NCBI GenBank assembly: GCA_027001525.1
Contig: JALTMR010000332.1
Location: 1 to 14,062, forward strand
Origin: Gammaproteobacteria bacterium
GTDB lineage: Bacteria; Pseudomonadota; Gammaproteobacteria; Tenderiales; Tenderiaceae
Length of the DNA stretch: 14,062 nucleotides
Reading direction: 5' to 3'
The position numbers were made by a program, and so were the translations under genes. The notes beneath the pieces are model-generated. The model did not search any database, was not told where the DNA came from, and was given only the letters and a program-made list of their open reading frames with translations. Positions 1 through 6,773 of the stretch are shown piece by piece (within the stretch, counting starts at the first letter, position 1; each line of letters begins with the position of its first letter).

Positions 1-9
1 GCACTTCAG

Positions 10-810
10 GTGACTCACTTCCCCCAAGGCCAACTCATTCATCTCCGTCGCTCGGAATTTCAGACTCTGGCGGTCTATCAGGCAGAGCAGCTGCGCCTGC
101 TGCGCGTCGATGACCAGGCGATTCAAAGTGCCTGCAACCTGCTGGTGCCCGAGCAGCTTTGCCTGCCCTATGCACAATTCATGATGGGCGTTTTTCTGTT
201 TCAGCCCGCCCCCGAAAAAGTACTCCTCCTTGGCCTTGGCGGGGGCGATATGGCGCGCTACCTCCACCACGCGCTACCCCAGTGCCAGCTGACGGCTGTC
301 GATATCGATGCCAATACCTTTGACATTGCTCAGCGCTATTTTGAGCTACCAGATGACAGGGTCGATGGGGTCTGCCAGGAGGCGCACCACTTTGTTGAGT
401 CCAGCCGGGGCCGTTATCACACCGTGTTGATCGACCTCTACGCCACACAGGGCCCGCCCGCGCTGTTACACGACATCGGCTTTTTTGAGCACTGTCGGCA
501 ACGCCTCACTCTGGATGGCGTGTTGGCACTTAATTTGATCACGGAAGATGCGGACGTGTTTGCTGATATCGTCAGCAAGGTAAGGTTGGTCTTCAATTCA
601 CTGAGCGTGTGTGCGAAGGTGCCGGGACACAAGAACATCATTATCTTCGCCTTCAATAAAAAGCCGGCACAGACCGGCCGTGCCGACTTGTCAAAGAACG
701 CCAGACAGCTTTCACAGCGGTACGAGCTGAACTTCAACGCCATTGTCGAAGCACTGTTCGATAGCCACCCGTTGAAAGATGGCGAATTAATCCTTGTCGA
801 AAGAGAGTAA
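10..810 (+). CDS. Spermidine-synthase-like protein (aminopropyltransferase/methyltransferase fold)
   Basis: Seen: 266 residues from a GTG codon to TAA. A nucleotide-binding loop GLGGGD lies at residues 75-80, an acidic strand end VDID at 97-100, and LIDLY followed by a QGPP turn at about 140-150, where spermidine synthases carry their second acidic segment. This order fits the Rossmann-like SpeE fold that binds decarboxylated S-adenosylmethionine or SAM. Family knowledge: many gammaproteobacteria carry such stand-alone SpeE-like proteins of unproven substrate. The canonical GGGDG is GGGDM here and no partner such as speD is visible, so true spermidine synthesis is uncertain. No ribosome binding site precedes the GTG, and the frame stays open to base 1, so the gene may begin upstream of the window. 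It converges with the yjfB-like gene, with 8 bases between stop codons. Confidence 0.8.
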   Translation: MTHFPQGQLIHLRRSEFQTLAVYQAEQLRLLRVDDQAIQSACNLLVPEQLCLPYAQFMMGVFLFQPAPEKVLLLGLGGGDMARYLHHALPQCQLTAVDIDANTFDIAQRYFELPDDRVDGVCQEAHHFVESSRGRYHTVLIDLYATQGPPALLHDIGFFEHCRQRLTLDGVLALNLITEDADVFADIVSKVRLVFNSLSVCAKVPGHKNIIIFAFNKKPAQTGRADLSKNARQLSQRYELNFNAIVEALFDSHPLKDGELILVERE

Positions 811-830
811 CCAGCGAATCAGGCGGTTAC
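807..830. other. Inverted repeat spanning the stop of the SpeE-like gene and the end of the yjfB-like gene
   Basis: A perfect 6-bp inverted repeat, GTAACC and GGTTAC, is separated by 12 bases (813-824). It includes the TAA stop of the plus-strand gene and the last codons of the minus-strand gene. It could form a hairpin in both transcripts. There is no T-tract on either side, so a terminator role is only a weak inference. Confidence 0.3.
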
Positions 831-1031
831 ATTGAGGTTCCGTCCCAGATGGGGAGGCAATTTTTCAGTCGGCACGGATGCAGTGGGCTGAGCCACTGAG
901 TTAATCAATTCTGCCGCTGCGTTCACTTCCACATCCAGTGCTTTATTCAGCACTGCAAGACTGACAGCTTCACCACTTTTCTGACGGGTTGCCTGCGTCA
1001 CTGCCGGGTTGAGTACACTGCTGATATCCAT
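819..1031 (-). CDS. YjfB-family putative motility protein
   Basis: Seen: 70 residues, starting MDISSVLN, with a helical middle rich in Ala, Val, Leu and Asn, and a short tail ending PPHLGRNLNVTA. Start, helical core and PHLG tail match the small YjfB putative-motility family, whose molecular role is not established. The start is the ATG at 1031 because an AGGAG box sits 7 bases upstream; an in-frame GTG at 1037 would leave almost no spacing. There is no signal peptide or membrane segment, so a cytoplasmic location is likely. A perfect sigma-28-type -10 box lies about 70 bases upstream, supporting expression with flagellar genes. No flagellar genes are visible in the window. It follows the phoQ-like gene on the same strand after about 150 bases and is probably transcribed separately. 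Confidence 0.75.
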   Translation of the reverse strand: MDISSVLNPAVTQATRQKSGEAVSLAVLNKALDVEVNAAAELINSVAQPTASVPTEKLPPHLGRNLNVTA

Positions 1032-1067
1032 AGTCACACTCCTATGGTTGAACCCACGCTAAACACC

Positions 1068-1084
1068 TCGGCCCCGAAGGCCGA
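1068..1084 (-). other. Small hairpin in the yjfB-like leader
   Basis: A perfect 6-bp stem, TCGGCC and GGCCGA, encloses a 5-base loop. It lies between the sigma-28-like -10 box and the ribosome binding site, so it would be in the 5' untranslated RNA. No T-tract follows. The role is unknown. Confidence 0.35.
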
Positions 1085-1102
1085 TGGCATGACCCACTTA
1101 CC

Positions 1103-1110
1103 TTATCGGC
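1103..1110 (-). promoter_or_regulatory. Sigma-28 (FliA)-type -10 element upstream of the yjfB-like gene
   Basis: On the minus strand the octamer GCCGATAA is an exact match to the FliA -10 consensus. It would give a leader of about 65 bases before the ATG at 1031. The matching -35 is poor: at the expected distance the sequence reads TATTAAAT, with a TAAA motif 12 bases upstream of the -10 instead of the usual 15. The exact -10 plus the identity of the downstream gene make this plausible; the weak -35 keeps it tentative. Confidence 0.5.
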
Positions 1111-1150
1111 ACACACCGTGGATTTAATAAGGCGGGATGCCAGGGGGCCT

Positions 1151-1174
1151 CCTCAATCACCGTTTGTGGTGAGG
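1151..1174 (-). other. Imperfect hairpin downstream of the phoQ-like gene
   Basis: CCTCA and TGAGG pair around an inner CAC/GTG with a small bulge. It lies 10 bases past the stop of the sensor kinase gene and upstream of the yjfB promoter candidate. The minus-strand sequence after it is C-rich, not T-rich, so it is not a classical intrinsic terminator. It could be a 3'-end-stabilising hairpin. Confidence 0.25.
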
Positions 1175-1183
1175 TTCCGGTCC

Positions 1184-2542
1184 TTAGTTTCCCGGCAACC
1201 AGATGGCGACCAGCGCGCCGCCCAGGCGGGAGCGCTGAAACTCAAGATGGCCATCGTAGAGCGCGACGATGTCGCTGATCATCGCCAGACCCAGGCCGTG
1301 GCCATTGGCCTGGGTATCGAGCCGCCCGCCTCGCTCCAACACGGTGGGAAGGTGTGCTTCAGAGATACCCGGTCCGTCGTCACAGACCTCAATCAGCAAT
1401 CCCGACTGCCCCTGGACAGCCTCCAGACGGAGGCCGATTTCAACGCGGTGACGGCAATACTTGCAGGCGTTATCCACCAGATTGCCCAGCAGCTCCATCA
1501 GATCGCCCTCATCGCAGTGAAACGATAACGCGGGGAGTACGTCAACGGCGATCTCCACCTGTTTCTCTGCGTAAACCTTCTTCAGCGCCGTCACCACCCG
1601 TGTCACCAACTGCTCCACATCCACCGGGGCCGCCAATGCCTTGCGCCCCGAAGCGGCTGCACGCTGAAGCTGATAACCGACGATCTGGTCCATCCGCTCG
1701 ATCTGATCCTCCACTGTGGAACGTATCCCGTCGGCTGCCTGAGAGGAGGCGTCTACCGCCCCCCGCAATACGGCCAGAGGAGTTTTCAGGCTGTGTGCCA
1801 GATCACCCAGGCTGGCCCGATAGCGCTCTTCATGCTCGCGATTGCTGCGAATCAGGGCGTTGAGGTTATCGGTCAAACCGCGCAGCTCCCGCGGGTATTC
1901 ACCCTTCAGCTCCAGGTGGTGACCCGCCTCGATCTCGCCCAGGTCATCGGCCACTCGCCGCAGAGGAGCCAAACCCCAGCGCAGGATCACCGCCAACATC
2001 ACCAGCAGGACAATGGCTACTGTGCCGAGAGAGGCCCAGAGGTTTTTGCGAAATGCGGCGATCTCGTCGTGAAGCCGCTGGAGTGTTTCGGCAACAACAA
2101 AGGTGTAAGCCTCCCGCGCACTGTCATTGTCGCCCCAGGTCAGGCCGATGCTGTGTGCCAGTACGGTCTCCCCGGTTGAGATAGTGAGGTATTCATAGCG
2201 CTGCTCCCCTCGGGCCAGGCCAGAGTGGAGTGGAATATGTACGCCGGCCATGGAAGGGGAGGCCCAAACGGGCCGGCCCTCGTTGGTCAACACTTCGGCG
2301 TACAGGCCGGAATCCTGGGTAAAAAAACGGGCCTCGTAGAGGGGGTAGGCGAGCGTCATGCCGCCGTCGTCGTCCTGATCCATGGAGGCGATCAGTGTGT
2401 GGAGCTGCAACTGGAGCCGCTCCTTCATCGCCGCTTCAGCGTTCACCCGAAACGAGTTTTCCAGTGTGATGCCCGTCACGCCCAGAAAACCAGCCAGGGT
2501 AATCGTGGCGGCAATCAACATCCGGCTGTTGATGGAGAGCAC
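1184..2542 (-). CDS. phoQ: PhoQ-type sensor histidine kinase
   Basis: Seen: 452 residues. Membrane segments lie at about 8-27 and 170-188, flanking a periplasmic sensor of about 140 residues. Next come a HAMP-like linker (about 189-240), the phosphoacceptor H250 in HSLKTPLAVL, an N-box with N354, N358 and DNACKYC, the G1 box DDGPG (388-392), and the G2 box GHGLGLA (414-420). The HSLKTPLAVL and DNACKYC wording is typical of PhoQ. It should autophosphorylate and pass phosphate to the PhoP-like regulator encoded just upstream. The start is a GTG 5 bases past the regulator's stop, with GGAG 9 bases before it, so translation is probably coupled. The sensor has an acidic run at 55-59 (DQDDD) but not the acidic patch position of enterobacterial PhoQ, so the stimulus cannot be assumed to be magnesium or cationic peptides. 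Confidence 0.9.
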   Translation of the reverse strand: MLSINSRMLIAATITLAGFLGVTGITLENSFRVNAEAAMKERLQLQLHTLIASMDQDDDGGMTLAYPLYEARFFTQDSGLYAEVLTNEGRPVWASPSMAGVHIPLHSGLARGEQRYEYLTISTGETVLAHSIGLTWGDNDSAREAYTFVVAETLQRLHDEIAAFRKNLWASLGTVAIVLLVMLAVILRWGLAPLRRVADDLGEIEAGHHLELKGEYPRELRGLTDNLNALIRSNREHEERYRASLGDLAHSLKTPLAVLRGAVDASSQAADGIRSTVEDQIERMDQIVGYQLQRAAASGRKALAAPVDVEQLVTRVVTALKKVYAEKQVEIAVDVLPALSFHCDEGDLMELLGNLVDNACKYCRHRVEIGLRLEAVQGQSGLLIEVCDDGPGISEAHLPTVLERGGRLDTQANGHGLGLAMISDIVALYDGHLEFQRSRLGGALVAIWLPGN

Positions 2543-2547
2543 GGCGA

Positions 2548-3225
2548 TCAGCTCCGGTCGATGGTAAAGCGGTATCCTCTGCCGCGCAGTGTTTCGATAG
2601 GTCTGAGCGTGCCCTGCGGGTCGAGCTTGCGCCGCAGCCGGCCCACGAACACCTCGATCACGTTGCTGTCACGCTCGAAGTCCTGAGCGTAGATGTGCTC
2701 GGTCAAATCCCCTTTAGAGATCACCTGCCCGGCATTCACCATCAGGTATTCCAACACCTTGTATTCGTAGGCCGTGAGATCCAGTGGCTGGCCATTGACG
2801 GTGACATCCTGGCGCGCGGTATCAAGCTTGATCGGCCCGGCTTCCACCGTCGGTTTGGCGATGCCCGCAGCCCGCCGCAGCAGTGCCTTGACCCTGGCCT
2901 TCAGCTCTTCCATGTGGATGGGCTTAACCAGATAGTCATCCGCCCCGGCATCCAGCCCCTCAACCTTGTCCTGCCAGCGCCCGCGGGCGGTAAGAATCAA
3001 AATAGGGAAGGCTTTACCGGACTCGCGCAATTTGGTGATCAACGCAATACCGGACATTTTCGGCAGACCGATATCGATGACCGCTGCATCCACGGGAAAC
3101 TCCAGGCCAGTGTATAACCCCTCTTCACCGTCAGAGGCCGTCAGCACCGCATAACCCTCATCAGTCAGCCGCTGTTTAAGCTGGTAGCGCAGCTCACTCT
3201 CATCTTCGACGATCAGTAAACGCAT
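2548..3225 (-). CDS. phoP: PhoP-type (OmpR family) response regulator
   Basis: Seen: 225 residues. The receiver domain (1-118) has acidic residues E7 and D8, phosphoacceptor D51, T79 and K101. An OmpR-type winged helix (about 128-222) ends with the usual RGRGYRF wing. The segment TARGRWQDKVEGLDAGADDY closely resembles PhoP. It is a DNA-binding transcription factor activated by the downstream kinase. I start it at the ATG at 3225 because MRLLIVED is the normal receiver beginning; a longer reading would start in the T-tract of the cytochrome terminator. The ribosome binding site is weak. No convincing PhoP box was found in the 60 bases upstream, so autoregulation is not evident. The cytochrome terminator upstream makes this the first gene of a two-gene operon. 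Confidence 0.92.
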   Translation of the reverse strand: MRLLIVEDESELRYQLKQRLTDEGYAVLTASDGEEGLYTGLEFPVDAAVIDIGLPKMSGIALITKLRESGKAFPILILTARGRWQDKVEGLDAGADDYLVKPIHMEELKARVKALLRRAAGIAKPTVEAGPIKLDTARQDVTVNGQPLDLTAYEYKVLEYLMVNAGQVISKGDLTEHIYAQDFERDSNVIEVFVGRLRRKLDPQGTLRPIETLRGRGYRFTIDRS

Positions 3226-3286
3226 GTTATCGGATGGATAGTAGTTTGAAATGGCCGCCATTCTGGCATAGGAAGAAACCGGCGGC

Positions 3287-3335
3287 AAAAAAAACCCCAG
3301 TTCTAGCCAAGGGGGGGTATGGCTCTGAACCGGGG
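3287..3335 (-). terminator. Rho-independent terminator of the cytochrome c gene
   Basis: Read on the minus strand, a long hairpin (3335 to 3295) pairs CCCCGGTTC with GAACTGGGG (one mismatch) and an inner GAGCCA/TGGCT helix around a C-rich loop. It is followed directly by eight T residues (3294-3287). This is a textbook intrinsic terminator 30 bases past the cytochrome stop, and it insulates the phoPQ-like operon. Confidence 0.88.
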
Positions 3336-3364
3336 ATATAAAGGAGACGTTTACTTTATAGTTT

Positions 3365-3676
3365 TTATTTGAGACTCATAATGAAATCAGCGAGTTTCTC
3401 GATATTTTCATCCGACACACGGGGTGAGTATGGGGGCATTGGCACGCCGCCCGTCACGCTGGTCCAGTGACCTTTACTGCCTTTTTTAATAGAGGCAATA
3501 ATCCGCGCCCGATCATCTACTTCGGCGGCTACATCCTTCCAGGCTGGGCCAACCACTTTGTTATCGATGCTATGGCAAGCCAGGCAGCCGCTCTTTTTAG
3601 CCAGCCCCAAATCGGCCATAGCCGGCGCTGTGGCGAATGCAGACGCAAGCGCCACAACGGTAAAAATACGTTTCAT
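3365..3676 (-). CDS. Periplasmic monohaem c-type cytochrome (c551/c552-like)
   Basis: Seen: 103 residues. A signal peptide of about 21 residues probably cleaves after APAMA. The haem motif CLACH is at 31-35, followed by VGPAWKDVA (42-50) as in class I cytochromes, and a likely axial methionine M80 lies in VPMPPYSP. A C-terminal helix ends SLK. The mature protein has about 82 residues, the size and motif order of Pseudomonas-type c551/c552. Known role of the family: small soluble electron carrier in the periplasm, often between the bc1 complex and oxidases or nitrite reductase. The partner here cannot be told, as no oxidase or nir genes are visible. The start is the ATG at 3676, with GAGGAG ending 8 bases upstream; a longer frame upstream lacks a site. 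It forms its own transcription unit. Confidence 0.9.
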   Translation of the reverse strand: MKRIFTVVALASAFATAPAMADLGLAKKSGCLACHSIDNKVVGPAWKDVAAEVDDRARIIASIKKGSKGHWTSVTGGVPMPPYSPRVSDENIEKLADFIMSLK

Positions 3677-3692
3677 TAAGTTTTCTCCTCTG

Positions 3693-3708
3693 GTACACCT
3701 TGTACACC
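3693..3708. repeat. Short tandem GTACACC repeat in the cytochrome leader
   Basis: GTACACC occurs twice with a 9-base period (3693-3699 and 3702-3708), about 20-30 bases upstream of the cytochrome start codon. Further CACC-containing words follow to about 3735. The repeat could be a protein-binding site or chance. Confidence 0.25.
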
Positions 3709-3901
3709 AACACCTGACGCTGGCACCCGACACCCCTGCCCTTTATTCACACATGTAAAAATTCACGGAATAAGGGGCCCTCCTGAGGTCATTGGCCACA
3801 ACGGTAGCTGAAACAATATGAATACCCGCTGAATAAAACCAATATTTTTAGTCGGGAATAGGCTAGTCGAGCTTTTGCCATGACTAACCCCGGCCAAAAA
3901 C

Positions 3902-3930
3902 AAAAACGGCGGCTGAGAGCCACCGTTTTT
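3902..3930 (-). terminator. Rho-independent terminator of htpX, potentially bidirectional
   Basis: A 12-bp stem (3902-3913 with 3919-3930, one G-T pair) encloses a 5-base loop. The stem carries five A and five T at its ends. On the minus strand it is followed by TTTTTGTTTTT, about 20 bases past the htpX stop at 3950. The plus strand also reads into a T run, so it could act in either direction. Confidence 0.9.
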
Positions 3931-3949
3931 ATCCAGAAAGTTCAGTCTG

Positions 3950-4831
3950 TTAGCGAGCGCGACGCAGTGCTTCGATGCGCTCATCCAGAGGGGGATGACT
4001 CATGAAAAGCTTTTTAAAAGCCCCCCCCATGTCGCCTGCAATACCAAATGCGGCCAGTTGATCAGGCAGTGGCTGCGGCGTATTCATCTTCAAACGCTCC
4101 AGCGCGGCAATCATCTTGTCCCGCCCCGCCAGACTGGCCCCACCGGCATCCGCCCGATACTCGCGCTGTCGACTGAACCAGGCGACGATGGTGGAAGCAA
4201 GGATGCCCAGCACAATCTCGGCAATGAAACTGGTCACGAAGTAGGCGATGCCGTGGCCCTGCTCATTTTTAAAGACGACCCGATCCACCGTGTGGCCAAT
4301 AACACGCGCCAGGAAAATGACAAAAGTGTTCACCACCCCCTGGATCAGCGCCAGGGTCACCATGTCACCGTTGGCGACATGAGCAATTTCGTGCCCCAAC
4401 ACCGCCTCAACTTCGCCCTTGTCCATGTGATTCAGCAGGCCAGTGCTGACGGCCACCAAGGCCTTGTTCTTGCTCATGCCCGTGGCGAAGGCGTTGGGAT
4501 CCGGTGAGGGGAAAATAGCCACTTCCGGCATACCAATACCTGCCTGCTGGGCCTGGCGGCGCACCGTCTCAAGTAACCACTGCTCCACCTGGTTCGATGG
4601 CTGCTCAATCACTTGCGCCCCGGTGGAGCGCTTGGCAATCCACTTTGACATCGCCAGCGAAACAAACGAGCCACCAAAACCGAACACTGCCGCAAATATC
4701 AGCAAGGAGCGAAGATCCAGATCCACCCCGTTGGCCGCCAGTACACTGTCCACCCCCAGCAAACTAAGGGTGACACTGGCCACCAGAATAATGGCCAGGT
4801 TAGTGGCCAGAAAAAGAAATATGCGTTTCAT
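3950..4831 (-). CDS. htpX: HtpX membrane zinc metalloprotease (M48B)
   Basis: Seen: 293 residues, the usual HtpX length. It has two N-terminal membrane segments (about 4-24 and 41-60), the zinc motif HEIAH at 147-151 with catalytic E148, further hydrophobic stretches (about 160-180 and 197-218), and the third zinc ligand E224 in the REYRAD segment. The C-terminal signature [13 protein letters not shown] is intact. Known role: quality-control protease of the inner membrane that cleaves misfolded membrane proteins on the cytoplasmic side alongside FtsH. GGAGG sits 4 bases before the ATG. A sigma-32-type promoter lies about 105 bases upstream and a strong terminator follows, so it is monocistronic and probably heat inducible. 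It is divergent from the SulP gene. Confidence 0.96.
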   Translation of the reverse strand: MKRIFLFLATNLAIILVASVTLSLLGVDSVLAANGVDLDLRSLLIFAAVFGFGGSFVSLAMSKWIAKRSTGAQVIEQPSNQVEQWLLETVRRQAQQAGIGMPEVAIFPSPDPNAFATGMSKNKALVAVSTGLLNHMDKGEVEAVLGHEIAHVANGDMVTLALIQGVVNTFVIFLARVIGHTVDRVVFKNEQGHGIAYFVTSFIAEIVLGILASTIVAWFSRQREYRADAGGASLAGRDKMIAALERLKMNTPQPLPDQLAAFGIAGDMGGAFKKLFMSHPPLDERIEALRRAR

Positions 4832-4937
4832 CTATCCTCCAGGAAACTTCTCAGTTAATTCCCAATGAATGAGCCCAGCAAAAACCGCCGCTTAAATGCC
4901 AAGCGAAATGCTGAGATAATGTAAATCGACCTCAATA

Positions 4938-4964
4938 GCTTGGGGCCTTTTATCGAAATTCAAG
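4938..4964 (-). promoter_or_regulatory. Sigma-32 (RpoH)-type heat-shock promoter of htpX
   Basis: On the minus strand CTTGAA (4964-4959) is followed after exactly 13 bases by CCCCAAGC (4945-4938). The consensus is CTTGAA, 13-15 bases, CCCCATNT, and groE also has 13 bases. The -35 is perfect and the first five bases of the -10 match. The leader to the htpX ATG would be about 100 bases. HtpX is a known heat-shock gene in E. coli, which fits. Confidence 0.65.
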
Positions 4965-4997
4965 TATCTTGTTTTCTACACATACAATTGGAATTTT

Positions 4998-6755
4998 ATG
5001 ACCGCACCCAGCGACGCCGGTTCCAAGCCAGGCAAAAGCCGTACCCTATGGCCCTGGCTTGCACTCGTCAACCGCCAATCCTTACGCCAGGACATGCTCG
5101 CTGGGCTCACCGGGGCTGTCATCGTACTGCCTCAGGGGGTCGCCTTTGCCATGCTGGCGGGGCTGCCGCCGCAGTACGGGCTCTACACTGCCATTGTTCC
5201 CGTGATCATCGCCGCACTGTTTGGCTCCTCAAACCACCTGGTCTCCGGCCCCGCAACCCCCATTGCCATCATCGTTTTTGCCACTGTCAGTGCCTTGGCG
5301 AGCCCAGAGACGCCGGCCTATATCACGCTGGTGCTGACGCTGACCTTCCTCGTCGGCGTGTTTCAACTGCTGATGGGGCTGGCGCGACTGGGGATGCTGG
5401 TCAACTTTATCTCGCACTCGGTCATTATCGGTTTTACCGCCGGAGCAGCGCTGCTGATCTTCACCTCGCAATTCAAACACGTTCTCGGCATTGAGATCCC
5501 CCACGGACTGACTTTGTGGCACCACTGGCAGATGCTGCTGCAGCAGCTCCCCGACACTCACTGGCATACGGTCGCCGTCGCTGTGGCGACCTTGTTGATT
5601 GCGATTGTCATCCGCCAGCTGCTGCCGCGCTGGCCAGCGCTGTTTATCGCCATGATAGGGGGCACCCTGGTGGCCATGGCCCTGGGCGGGGAGCAGAGCG
5701 ACATCAAACTGGTGGGCTCGCTGCCGACGGAACTGCCCCCCCTTTCGTCGCCCGACTTCTCGCTGGAGACCATCAGCCAGCTCGCCTCGGGGGCACTGGC
5801 CATCGCGCTGCTGGGCCTGATGGAGGCCGTCTCCATCGCCCGCAGCATTGCCGCCCAAAGCCACCAGCCCCATGACGCCAACAAGGAGTTCATCGGCCAG
5901 GGGCTCTCCAATATTGCCGGCAGTTTCTTCTCCAGCTTTGCCTCCTCCGGCTCCTTCACCCGCTCCGGCATCAACTATCGTTCTGGTGCAAAAACACCGT
6001 TGGCCGCCGTCTTCAGCGCAGTGGGAATTGCCATCATTTTGCTGATGTTTGCCCCCCTGGCGGCCTACCTGCCCATTCCGGCAATGGGGGCGGTGTTACT
6101 GCTGGTGGCCTGGGGGCTGATTGACTGGCATCACATCAAAATCATCCTCAAAGCCAACCCGGTGGATGCGGCCGTGCTGGTCACCACGTTTATTGCCACC
6201 CTGTTTGTGGAGCTGACGTTTGCCGTCTACGTGGGCGTTATCCTGTCGCTGGTACTCCACCTCAACCGCATCTCCTACCCAACGATACTCAGCCGCATTC
6301 CCGACAACCACGACGGCCACCGGCGCTTTGTCAACGCCACCCCCGACAAAGAGTGTCCGCAACTGAAGATCATCCGCATCGACGGCTCCCTCTTCTTTGG
6401 CTCCGTCAACTACATCGAGAGTGCGCTGCGCAGCTTCGATCAGAACAATCCGGCGCAAACCAGGCTGCTCATCATCGGCAGTGGCATAAACTTTATCGAT
6501 GTGGCCGGCGCCGACCTGCTGGTGCGCGAGGCGCAGCGACGACGGGCGTTGGGGGGGGATCTCTACCTGTGCAGCATCAAACCGGGGGTGTGCGATATTC
6601 TCAAAAAAGGGGATTACATCAGTGAAGTGGGAGACGACCACGTATTCACCACCAAACGGGCCGCCATTGCGGCCATCTACGCCACCCTCGACCGGCAGCG
6701 TTGCGCTACCTGCCAGGTGAAATCATTCACGGAGTGCCAAACCCCGGGGAGCTAA
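4998..6755 (+). CDS. SulP-family inorganic anion transporter with STAS domain
   Basis: Seen: 585 residues. A sulfate-transporter membrane domain (about 30-420) with many hydrophobic helices has the family stretches VLPQGVAFA (43-51), VSGPATP (82-88) and SSGSFTRSGIN (316-326). It is followed by a cytoplasmic STAS domain (about 452-562). Family members move sulfate, bicarbonate or other anions, usually with Na+ or H+; sequence alone does not give the substrate, and no sulfate-assimilation or carbonic anhydrase gene lies nearby. In the STAS loop where homologues often have a phosphorylatable Ser or Thr, this protein reads FIDVAGADLL with none. The tail ends with C569, C572 and C580 (CxxC-x7-C), a possible metal or redox site. 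The ATG at 4998 has only a weak GGA upstream. It is convergent with parC, with 18 bases between stops. Confidence 0.9.
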   Translation: MTAPSDAGSKPGKSRTLWPWLALVNRQSLRQDMLAGLTGAVIVLPQGVAFAMLAGLPPQYGLYTAIVPVIIAALFGSSNHLVSGPATPIAIIVFATVSALASPETPAYITLVLTLTFLVGVFQLLMGLARLGMLVNFISHSVIIGFTAGAALLIFTSQFKHVLGIEIPHGLTLWHHWQMLLQQLPDTHWHTVAVAVATLLIAIVIRQLLPRWPALFIAMIGGTLVAMALGGEQSDIKLVGSLPTELPPLSSPDFSLETISQLASGALAIALLGLMEAVSIARSIAAQSHQPHDANKEFIGQGLSNIAGSFFSSFASSGSFTRSGINYRSGAKTPLAAVFSAVGIAIILLMFAPLAAYLPIPAMGAVLLLVAWGLIDWHHIKIILKANPVDAAVLVTTFIATLFVELTFAVYVGVILSLVLHLNRISYPTILSRIPDNHDGHRRFVNATPDKECPQLKIIRIDGSLFFGSVNYIESALRSFDQNNPAQTRLLIIGSGINFIDVAGADLLVREAQRRRALGGDLYLCSIKPGVCDILKKGDYISEVGDDHVFTTKRAAIAAIYATLDRQRCATCQVKSFTECQTPGS

Positions 6756-6773
6756 CGTCAGCCCCCCCTTCGG

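Noticed and set aside
3226..3288. Longer N-terminus for the PhoP-like regulator
   Set aside because: The extension would begin in the T-tract of the cytochrome terminator, and the receiver domain normally begins at MRLLIVED.
3337..3364. PhoP-box-like words (CGTTTA and AGTTTT) past the cytochrome stop
   Set aside because: The spacing is off by one, the second half is degenerate, and the orientation leads into no gene start.
3763..3984. 73-codon minus-strand reading frame after htpX
   Set aside because: It overlaps the htpX C-terminus in another frame, runs straight through the strong htpX terminator, has no ribosome binding site and resembles no family I know.
4880..4905. Terminator-like hairpin in the htpX leader (CGCTT/AAGCG then GCGG and five T on the minus strand)
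   Set aside because: The stem has only five pairs and the T run starts four bases late. It could be a weak attenuator, but the evidence is too thin to annotate.
4959..4988. sulP promoter TTCAAG-18-TACAAT on the plus strand
   Set aside because: The -35 is poor and the -10 ends only 9 bases before the start codon, which would leave almost no leader.
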